From Bacteroidota bacterium (GTDB lineage: Bacteria; Bacteroidota; Bacteroidia; Chitinophagales; JADIYW01), in NCBI GenBank assembly GCA_963169645.1, contig CAUJCO010000007.1:226737-290736 (forward strand): DNA of 64,000 bases. The letters are read 5' to 3'. The notes under the pieces were generated by a model that ran no database searches, had not been told where the DNA came from, and saw only the letters and a program-made list of their open reading frames with translations. Position numbers and translations under genes: made by a program. This document shows, piece by piece, positions 17,383 through 24,327 of this stretch; the stretch's first letter is position 1; the number at the start of each line of letters is the position of its first letter.

Positions 17383-17955
17383 CTAAAATAGTAAGTAAAA
17401 AATGGGAAATAATAACAACCAAATCAAGTCGCACATGTGCCAAAATGCGGCACCGGCTTCTATATCTTCCAAACTTGCATCGGCTTGTTGTTTAATAATT
17501 GTTCGTCGCAAAAAGAAAAGAATAACAACGCCAACGAACACATGAATCCAATGAAATCCGGTCATTAACCAATAAAACATAAAAAAGGTGCTGTATTCCA
17601 TGTCGAAACCTACTTGCAATTTTCCGTAATATTCAACCAGCTTCAATAGCATAAATCCGATTCCTGAAAAGATTGCCCAGAGAAAATAATTACCTGCTTT
17701 TTGAATTTCAAGCATTCTAAATAAATGCACACCTTTTGCCACCAAATAACCACCGGTTAGCAATAAAATGGTATTAATAGTTGCTATTAAGGTATTGAGT
17801 TGTTGGCTATCGCGATGAAATTGCACCCGTTCTTGTGCACCGTAATAAGTGAGAGCGGCTATTGCCATTCCAAATGTAAAAAGTTCAACATAAATGATAA
17901 TCCACATTAAAATTCCACCTGGTGGATAGAGTACTAATTTTTTATTATTTTCCAT
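17383..17955 (-). CDS. norE: NorE, cytochrome c oxidase subunit III-like membrane protein
   Basis: A 190-residue integral membrane protein with about five helices. Typical subunit III features are the N-terminal PPGGILMWIIIYVELFTFG, the middle LLTGGYLVAKGVHLFR, and the C-terminal GFHWIHVFVGVVIL and GAAFWHMCDLIWLLLFPIFY. Position between norD (2-bp gap) and norF (0-bp gap) identifies it as NorE rather than a terminal-oxidase subunit. It probably assists assembly or stability of the NorBC complex. Confidence 0.88.
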   Translation of the reverse strand: MENNKKLVLYPPGGILMWIIIYVELFTFGMAIAALTYYGAQERVQFHRDSQQLNTLIATINTILLLTGGYLVAKGVHLFRMLEIQKAGNYFLWAIFSGIGFMLLKLVEYYGKLQVGFDMEYSTFFMFYWLMTGFHWIHVFVGVVILFFLRRTIIKQQADASLEDIEAGAAFWHMCDLIWLLLFPIFYLLF

Positions 17956-17957
17956 TA

Positions 17958-19727
17958 CTACTGATGTTTAATTTTTTCGAAAAGTTTTGCCATTGATTTA
18001 ATTAATTCTTCCGGATTGGTTAGAATTTGATAGTGATTTTGTCCAAACATCTGTGGTAAATAAAATTTTGCTTGTGCTTCGATGGCAACAGCATACGAAT
18101 TGATTTGAAGTTCATTGAGTTCACGTAAAGCTTGTTTTACATCTTGAATACCATGCTTACCTTCGTATCTATCATAATCGTTTGGTTTGCCATCCGACAA
18201 TAAAATAATCCATTTATTTTTTGCTGCTGATTTGGCAATTCTTGCACCCGCATGGCGCAATGCAGGTCCAATTCGAGTGTAACCACTTGGCTCTGCACTA
18301 CCTATTTTATATTTAGCTGTATTCCAATTTTCATTAAATTCTTTGAGCGTAATGTATGTGCTAAAATTTCGTGTTTTGGAATAAAAACCATCGATAGCAA
18401 ATTCTATATTAAACTCGTTTAATATTTCTCCGAATAAAATAGAAACTTCTTTTTCTACATCTAACACTCGATTGCCGGCAGCATACGCATCACTTGACAA
18501 ACTCAAATCCAATAAGAGTAAAATAGATAAGTCTTTATCTTTTTTTCTGTTTGATAAATACAAGCGTTCGTCCGGAGAAATTTTAGAATGGATGTCTGTA
18601 TATAAATCTGTGAGTGCATCTAAATCAAAAGCATCACCCTGTATTTGTCTTTTTTGTTGTTGCAATTTATTGTTTACGCTCGTCAACATTTTGCGTAAAC
18701 CGGTTAAAATAGTTTGATATTTTTGCAGTGTTTTGGTGTAATACGTTGCATTGGTTTTAACTTGTAATTTGGGATATACTTTGCAATAATCAACAAGATA
18801 TTGACGCTTTTTATAATCCCATTCATCATACGTAAGATGAAATCCTTTTTCATCAATCGCTGCACTTTCAGCAACCGTAGTATTTTCTACAAAATCTGCT
18901 TGATACACAGAATGCACGGTATCATCTACACGAACGGTGAAGCGCATGTTCATTTCTTCTAATGCATCTTGATGGTCGTTCAATTCATCTCTTCCATCAA
19001 AATCACGCCAATTGCCGTTAAACTCTTCCGCGGATTCTATCTTTTCAAAATTATGCAACATCACATAATCTTCTTGTTGTTTTTTATCAATCGTCAACGA
19101 TTCAATTTCTTCAACAGAATGGGCATGCAAGGTGGTTTTGGCATCTATTTTATGTTCCAAAATTTTCTTTGTGGCATCATCAAAATTTTGTAATTTATCT
19201 GTTGCATTTTCTTCTGGTGTGTTCGTCATCCATTTACCATACAACCATGAAAAATCTTTAGTTGTTGTTTTTTTGATATTCGGTAATTGCAGTATTGCTT
19301 GATAAAACCAATCTTGTAAATTTGGAAACTCTGCTAATAATTTTTCAATTACTTGTGGTGCTGTTTCAATTGCTTTTGCTGATGAAATTTCTTCGGGATG
19401 AGTTTCGTTTTGCCAATTAAGATTTAATTGTTTTTGAATACTCATATATACCACTCTAAAAATATAGAATTGCAGATTTTCTTCTTTCGTGGCAAACAAG
19501 GAACAACTTGCCGGAAGAAAGAAATTATCATTTTTATAACCACCTTCTCTTTCTGCCGGAAATATTTCGATAGATGTACCGCACAATGCTTTTGACAGCA
19601 AAGTCAAGCGAGGCAAAACATCTGCCAACACAACTTGTTTATTTAGAATTTCTGTATTATTAAGTCGTCTTTTCTTTAAATATTTTACAAACTTTGAATA
19701 CAGAATCTCATCTAATTCGAATCCCAT
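17958..19727 (-). CDS. norD: NorD, von Willebrand factor A domain protein
   Basis: A 589-residue cytoplasmic protein. The C-terminal third is a VWA domain with the metal-ion (MIDAS) motif DLSLS in LLLLDLSLSSDAYAAG, followed by LLSDGKPNDYD. The N-terminal two-thirds is helical and charged and matches the NorD layout. NorD works with the AAA+ protein NorQ, whose gene lies 10 bp upstream, to mature the NorB subunit, probably by helping insertion of the non-haem iron. Confidence 0.92.
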   Translation of the reverse strand: MGFELDEILYSKFVKYLKKRRLNNTEILNKQVVLADVLPRLTLLSKALCGTSIEIFPAEREGGYKNDNFFLPASCSLFATKEENLQFYIFRVVYMSIQKQLNLNWQNETHPEEISSAKAIETAPQVIEKLLAEFPNLQDWFYQAILQLPNIKKTTTKDFSWLYGKWMTNTPEENATDKLQNFDDATKKILEHKIDAKTTLHAHSVEEIESLTIDKKQQEDYVMLHNFEKIESAEEFNGNWRDFDGRDELNDHQDALEEMNMRFTVRVDDTVHSVYQADFVENTTVAESAAIDEKGFHLTYDEWDYKKRQYLVDYCKVYPKLQVKTNATYYTKTLQKYQTILTGLRKMLTSVNNKLQQQKRQIQGDAFDLDALTDLYTDIHSKISPDERLYLSNRKKDKDLSILLLLDLSLSSDAYAAGNRVLDVEKEVSILFGEILNEFNIEFAIDGFYSKTRNFSTYITLKEFNENWNTAKYKIGSAEPSGYTRIGPALRHAGARIAKSAAKNKWIILLSDGKPNDYDRYEGKHGIQDVKQALRELNELQINSYAVAIEAQAKFYLPQMFGQNHYQILTNPEELIKSMAKLFEKIKHQ

Positions 19728-19737
19728 AAACGCTCGT

Positions 19738-20520
19738 TTATATCATTAAATCACACAAATCTTTCAATGCATTTAATGTTTCCTGTTCATCAGAAAGAGG
19801 TTCAACGATGGCTACATGAACTGCTAATCTTTTTGACAATCCATTTTTAATTAATTTAGCAGCATCTACTAACAAACGAGTGGAAACAGTTTCCGTTAAT
19901 CCTAATTCTGTAAGATTTCGAATTTTACCGGCAATAGCAACTAATTTTTGAGCTATATCTTTGGATATATCAGTTTCTTCTACTAATATTTCTACTTCAG
20001 CTTTAGCAGCCGGATAATCAAATGATAAAGCTACAAAGCGTTGTCTGGTAGATGGTTTCAACTCTTTAAATCCTTTTTGATAACCCGGATTGAACGATGC
20101 GACCAAAAGAAAATCAGGGTGTGCTTTGATTGTTTCACCTAATTTATCAATAAATAATTCACGTCGATGATCTGTTAACGAATGGATGGCTACAATCACA
20201 TCCGGGCGTGCTTCGGCAATCTCATCTAAATATAAAATATATCCATTTTTTACAGCCAAAGAAAGTGGTCCGTCTATCCAAACTGTTTCAGCTCCTTTGA
20301 TGATATATCTTCCAATTAAATCTGTTGAAGAAGTTTCTTCGTGGCAACTTACAGTAATCAATTTTTTATCGAGTTCACTTGCCATAAACTCCACAAATCT
20401 AGACTTTCCGGTTCCTGTTGGTCCTTTTAACAACAACGGCAATTTTAATTGATATACTTGATTGAACACATCTATCTCGGAACCAATTGCTTTATAATAA
20501 ATATTTTTCTCTACTACCAT
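19738..20520 (-). CDS. norQ: NorQ, MoxR-type AAA+ ATPase for NO reductase maturation
   Basis: A 260-residue AAA+ protein. Walker A is GPTGTGKS (residues 33-40), Walker B is ILYLDEIAEA, and sensor and arginine-finger regions follow (LLVASFNPGYQ, LKPSTRQRFVALSFD). This is the CbbQ/NirQ/NorQ group. It partners the VWA protein NorD in activating cNOR. A perfect 12-bp stem-loop lies in the 92-bp gap after norB, the only long gap in the operon. Confidence 0.94.
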   Translation of the reverse strand: MVVEKNIYYKAIGSEIDVFNQVYQLKLPLLLKGPTGTGKSRFVEFMASELDKKLITVSCHEETSSTDLIGRYIIKGAETVWIDGPLSLAVKNGYILYLDEIAEARPDVIVAIHSLTDHRRELFIDKLGETIKAHPDFLLVASFNPGYQKGFKELKPSTRQRFVALSFDYPAAKAEVEILVEETDISKDIAQKLVAIAGKIRNLTELGLTETVSTRLLVDAAKLIKNGLSKRLAVHVAIVEPLSDEQETLNALKDLCDLMI

Positions 20521-20541
20521 TTTGAATACGTTTTAGAAGTA

Positions 20542-20582
20542 TTTCGAGGCTAATAAATGCACTGACATTCTTAGCCTCGAAA
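20542..20582 (-). promoter_or_regulatory. Perfect 12-bp stem-loop between norB and norQ
   Basis: TTTCGAGGCTAA (20542-20553) and TTAGCCTCGAAA (20571-20582) pair perfectly around a 17-nt loop in the norB-norQ gap. No T-run follows on the transcribed strand, so it is more likely an mRNA stabiliser, processing site or attenuator than a terminator. It would let the norCB message be kept at higher levels than norQDEF. Confidence 0.6.
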
Positions 20583-20612
20583 CCTTTCTCACAATAAAAA
20601 AAATCAGACAAT

Positions 20613-21953
20613 CTATGCTTCTGCTACGACTAACGCTTCGTCTGTGGGTTTACCATATTTAAAGAACTCAACTATATATAGAATAATTCCTGTTGCAAAT
20701 AATGAAGCACACAACAATAAGACAACAAAGTGAATCATTATCTCATTTTGTACATCCATAAATTCCATTTTCAACTTACGTTCTAAGTAAACTTGTACTA
20801 CACCGGCTACGCCGAAGGCAACAGTCATACCTAACATACCTACGTTAGCAAACCAAAATGCAGCATGGCCGAATTTGTTGTTATAACGTTTTCTTCCGGT
20901 CATATTTGGTAAGGCATAACTAATGATAGCTAATACAATCATCGCATAAGCGCCCCAAAATGCGTAGTGGCCGTGCATTGCTGTAACTAAAGTACCGTGT
21001 GTATATACGTTTGTTTGTGGTAATGTATGTGCAAATCCTAACAATCCGGCACCAACAAATGATACGATGGAAGCACCAATAGTCCAGTATAATGCAATTT
21101 TATTTGGATGGGATTTTTCACCTTTGTGGTACATATACACTGCAAATAATGCCATACCTAAGAAAGCTAATGGTTCCAATGCAGAAAAAATACCGCCCAC
21201 TACTAACCAAATTTTATTTACACCGATATAGTAATAATGATGACCTGTTCCTAAAATACCGGATAAAAAAGTAAGACCAACAATCACATATAACCATTTC
21301 TCAATTACCTCACGGTCAACACCGGTTAATTTTATTAACAAGTACGATAAGATACCACCCATAATCAACTCCCAAACACCTTCTACCCATAAGTGTACAA
21401 CCCACCAACGGAAAAAGGAATCGGTTACTTGGCTATCAAACCAAATCATTCCTGGCAAATAAAGTAAAGCAGCGAATAATAAACCCATTGTTAAAACTAA
21501 GGCTGTAGTCGTTTTTCTTTTTCCTTTGTACAATGTTGCTAAAATTAAACCCAAAAACAACAGTACGTTGACGACAACTAAATAATCTAGCTCTCTTGGT
21601 ATTTCTAAAAATTTACGACCTTCCCAAATATTAAAGTGGTAGCCAACGATTGCAAGTACACCGACTACAGCCAAAGATATTAATTGAACATACGCTAATT
21701 TGACATTTACTAATTCCGTTTGTGCTTCTTCCGGAATAATGTAATAAGCAGCGCCCATAAATCCGGTTAATAGCCAAACTACCAATAAATTGGTGTGTAC
21801 TGCGCGTGCCGTGTTAAAAGGAATAAAATCATGTAGACCATCCATGCCTATACGAGCAAATCCCATAATAAAACCGTAAACTATTTGCAAAGCAAATAAC
21901 AGCATACATAGTCCGAAGAACCAGTATGCAACTTTCTGTGATTTATATTTCAT
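20613..21953 (-). CDS. norB: Nitric oxide reductase catalytic subunit NorB (cNOR)
   Basis: A 446-residue, roughly 12-helix haem-copper-family protein that reduces two NO to N2O in the inner membrane. Conserved residues line up with the P. aeruginosa enzyme with an offset of 20: non-haem iron ligands H187, H238, H239 and E191, plus E195 and E260, and haem ligands H327 and H329, with H53 for the low-spin haem. It lacks the long N-terminal extension of quinol-dependent qNOR, and NorC is encoded 18 bp upstream, so this is the cytochrome c-dependent type. Confidence 0.96.
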   Translation of the reverse strand: MKYKSQKVAYWFFGLCMLLFALQIVYGFIMGFARIGMDGLHDFIPFNTARAVHTNLLVVWLLTGFMGAAYYIIPEEAQTELVNVKLAYVQLISLAVVGVLAIVGYHFNIWEGRKFLEIPRELDYLVVVNVLLFLGLILATLYKGKRKTTTALVLTMGLLFAALLYLPGMIWFDSQVTDSFFRWWVVHLWVEGVWELIMGGILSYLLIKLTGVDREVIEKWLYVIVGLTFLSGILGTGHHYYYIGVNKIWLVVGGIFSALEPLAFLGMALFAVYMYHKGEKSHPNKIALYWTIGASIVSFVGAGLLGFAHTLPQTNVYTHGTLVTAMHGHYAFWGAYAMIVLAIISYALPNMTGRKRYNNKFGHAAFWFANVGMLGMTVAFGVAGVVQVYLERKLKMEFMDVQNEIMIHFVVLLLCASLFATGIILYIVEFFKYGKPTDEALVVAEA

Positions 21954-21971
21954 AATGATTGGATTTAAAGA

Positions 21972-22406
21972 TTATTTTTTGTCTTTTGCTAAAGGTGATA
22001 CAACTCGGTCGAAGCCGTTGAGATCAATTTTACCTATCCATTTTAGATAAGCGATAAGTGCCTCTGTGTCTTCGTTATTCATTTGGTATTTCACCATTTT
22101 TCGGCCACGCGGCCCCCATGGAACGGGAGATTGTAATACGGCTTTTACATAGCCTTCTCCTCTTCTGTCGATTACTTTGGTAAGTTCCGGTGCATAATAA
22201 CCTCCTTCACCTAAAATCGTATGACAACCCATACAATTGTTCGACTCCCAGAGCTCTTTACCACGAACTACCTTTTTGTCAATTTGGCTGTGATTACTTT
22301 GGTCATTCGATGGCTTAAACGAATAAACGGTTAACCCAATAAAAGCCAAAAATGTCACAACAGTTCCGCCTAAAAAAAAACTTCTTGCTTGTGATTTTGA
22401 CAACAT
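21972..22406 (-). CDS. norC: Nitric oxide reductase cytochrome c subunit NorC
   Basis: A 144-residue membrane-anchored cytochrome c. One N-terminal helix (FFLGGTVVTFLAFIGLTVYS) anchors it. Haem c binds at C58-M-G-C61-H62, in the typical NorC context NCMGCHTILGEGGYYAPELT. The likely axial methionine is in KMVKYQMN. It passes electrons to NorB and is the first gene of the operon. Crp/Fnr-type boxes precede its promoter. Confidence 0.95.
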   Translation of the reverse strand: MLSKSQARSFFLGGTVVTFLAFIGLTVYSFKPSNDQSNHSQIDKKVVRGKELWESNNCMGCHTILGEGGYYAPELTKVIDRRGEGYVKAVLQSPVPWGPRGRKMVKYQMNNEDTEALIAYLKWIGKIDLNGFDRVVSPLAKDKK

Positions 22407-22442
22407 GATTTTCTGATTTTAATGAAAGAATTTAATTACAGA

Positions 22443-22509
22443 CAAAATTATCCGAAATAAAAATACTTGGCTATGATTTATGTCACGGTGAAAGCATGAC
22501 ATATATCAT
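22443..22509 (-). promoter_or_regulatory. nor promoter: -7 octamer and two Crp/Fnr-type boxes
   Basis: On the minus strand TAATTTTG (22450 to 22443) is a -7 octamer, 37 bp before norC. Upstream lie ATGAT-TTAT-GTCAC (22473-22486) and ATGAC-ATAT-ATCAT (22496-22509), both of the form TGA-N6-TCA used by Fnr, Dnr and Nnr-type regulators; the outer arms also form a TATGTCA/TGACATA repeat. The near box is centred 29.5 bp from the first T of the octamer, that is, about -41 from the start, the class II activator position. Confidence 0.65.
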
Positions 22510-22694
22510 ACTATTTTTATAGTATATAATGTATCTTTTAAGTAATTCGTAGTTGAAATAAAGTCAAGTAACTTGTAATACTAAAAGCATTGATTTAGAT
22601 ATACTTTTAATTTGCTTTAATTTATTTCCATAAGATTAACACAAATTATCAATCAAAAAATGGCATTCAAATTTAGAATCAGCATATTTGCATG

Positions 22695-22702
22695 TATTTT
22701 TG
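22695..22702 (+). promoter_or_regulatory. -7 promoter octamer TATTTTTG of the 22727 gene
   Basis: Exact TAnnTTTG match 24 bp before ATG 22727. The rest of the 320-bp gap between norC and this gene holds only the nor promoter boxes; no further gene is seen. Confidence 0.5.
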
Positions 22703-22726
22703 GAATAAATTTTGAATAACATCGGC

Positions 22727-23623
22727 ATGAAACCATTTCTTTTTTTATTTTTTATTGCAACTTCGTTCATATCAAAAGCACAACTCACTGCTGATGAATT
22801 GCAACAAATGAAATTATATGAAGATACCATTCGGCAATATGGTGATACGTTAATCAATAGTTATACACAAGAAAACCGAACTATTGCGAGTTATAGAATT
22901 ATAAAAACATTGACTAAAGCATTAAGAACTCCGCATTCATTTTATTATAAATGGGATGAATCACTTCCATGGAAAATTTTAATGCCGGAAGATGGAAGTT
23001 TTAAAATATTTACTTGGTACGACAGAAATGATGAAGATTTATACCGATTTTTTGGAACCATACAACTAAAAAGCGATACCTTAAAAATGTTTCCTTTGAT
23101 TGATTATTCTGATTTTACCGATCATCAAGAAGATATTAATGTGGACAACACCAATTGGTTAGGTGCCATGTACTATGGAATCAAAACAGTAAAAGATAAA
23201 AAGAAAACGTATTATACACTGTTTGGTTGGGATGGCAACAATAGTACCAGCAACCGAAAAATATTGGAAATTCTATCATTCAATAAAAAAGGACTACCAC
23301 GCTTTGGTGCACCAATAATTGATATGGGAAATGGGAAAATTCTAAATCGTTTTATTTTAGATTATGCGGAAGATGCCGGCATTACTCTAAACTTCAACGG
23401 TGTGGAACAAAAAATAATGTACGATCATATTAAACCGAATGGTGAAGATATGGAAGGATTTTTTGGTAATTATATTCCGGATGGAACCTATGAAGGTTTC
23501 GAATGGAAAAAAGGAAAATGGAGACATGTGGACAATATCGAATATGAAAAAAGAAAAGAAGGTGATGTTCCAAATGTAGGTAAAAAAGAATCGTTCGATT
23601 TATACAAACCAAAATCTAAATAA
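22727..23623 (+). CDS. Secreted hypothetical protein
   Basis: From ATG 22727 the product has 298 residues, starting with a signal peptide (MKPFLFLFFIATSFISKAQ). A TTG at 22712 could add five residues but the ATG gives the better signal. The mature part is rich in aromatic residues (FKIFTWYDRNDEDLYRFFGT, TYEGFEWKKGKWRHVDN) and ends in a basic tail. Similar proteins without known function are common in Bacteroidota genomes; I recognise no catalytic motif. It converges with the methyltransferase gene, with 2 bp between their stops. Confidence 0.72.
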   Translation: MKPFLFLFFIATSFISKAQLTADELQQMKLYEDTIRQYGDTLINSYTQENRTIASYRIIKTLTKALRTPHSFYYKWDESLPWKILMPEDGSFKIFTWYDRNDEDLYRFFGTIQLKSDTLKMFPLIDYSDFTDHQEDINVDNTNWLGAMYYGIKTVKDKKKTYYTLFGWDGNNSTSNRKILEILSFNKKGLPRFGAPIIDMGNGKILNRFILDYAEDAGITLNFNGVEQKIMYDHIKPNGEDMEGFFGNYIPDGTYEGFEWKKGKWRHVDNIEYEKRKEGDVPNVGKKESFDLYKPKSK

Positions 23624-23625
23624 AT

Positions 23626-24327
23626 CTAATGCAACTTATCTAAAATTAATGCAGTTGCAATGGCGGCATTTAAGGATTCCGCACTTCCAATTTTGGGTAT
23701 AGTGATTGGAAATGTAATTTTTTGTTGCAACAATGTATTTATTCCATGTCCTTCATTACCAATTAATATATATCCTTTTTTATCAAATAGTTGCTCTCGG
23801 TAATTTTTCCCATTGAGTACCGCACCATAAATAGGCTTCGGATACGCTTGTATCCAATTTATTAAATCGGCTTCTACCACTTGCACTCTACCTACAGATG
23901 CCATACTGGCTTGCACCACTTTAGGATTCCAAGCATCTACACAACCATCCGAACAGACAATCTTTTTTATACCAAACCAATCACAAGTGCGAATTATAGT
24001 ACCCATATTTCCGGGATCTTGGATATCGTCCAACATCAGCACCCATTCATCTTGCAGTTGCATTTCTACAAATGGAATTTTTAAAACTGCCAAGCTATTA
24101 TGATGTTTTTGTAATGACGTGATTTTATTTAATTGATGCTCTTGAACCTGTACAAGTTTATTATGTTGGATAGTTGGATGAATACTATATATGTGTACAA
24201 CTTCCAAACCTTCATCTATTAATTCTTTTATAATTTTATCACCTTCAGCAATAAATTCGGAATATTTCTTGCGGTATTTCTTAATTTTGAGCGAATTAAT
24301 ATATTTTATATCGGATTGACTAAGCAT
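23626..24327 (-). CDS. TrmH/SpoU-family RNA 2'-O-methyltransferase
   Basis: A 233-residue SPOUT-class methyltransferase. An N-terminal RNA-binding-like part (SLKIKKYRKKYSEFIAEG) is followed by the knot domain with the three SpoU motifs: DIQDPGNMGTIIRT, LIGNEGHGI and IPKIGSAESLNAAIATAL. It methylates a ribose in rRNA or tRNA; the exact target cannot be assigned. ATG 24327 is preferred to an upstream TTG at 24336. Its start codon overlaps that of the divergent tamL-like gene within one CATG. Confidence 0.9.
   Translation of the reverse strand: MLSQSDIKYINSLKIKKYRKKYSEFIAEGDKIIKELIDEGLEVVHIYSIHPTIQHNKLVQVQEHQLNKITSLQKHHNSLAVLKIPFVEMQLQDEWVLMLDDIQDPGNMGTIIRTCDWFGIKKIVCSDGCVDAWNPKVVQASMASVGRVQVVEADLINWIQAYPKPIYGAVLNGKNYREQLFDKKGYILIGNEGHGINTLLQQKITFPITIPKIGSAESLNAAIATALILDKLH

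Noticed and set aside
17140..22406. Terminal cytochrome oxidase operon
   Set aside because: NorB has the FeB glutamate ligand and the other cNOR-specific glutamates, and norQ and norD are present, so subunit III/IV-like proteins are NorE and NorF.
22553..22567. TTGA...GTCAA palindrome-like sequence near the 22727 gene
   Set aside because: The arms are separated by one base too many for the TGA-N6-TCA spacing, and it is not near a consensus octamer.
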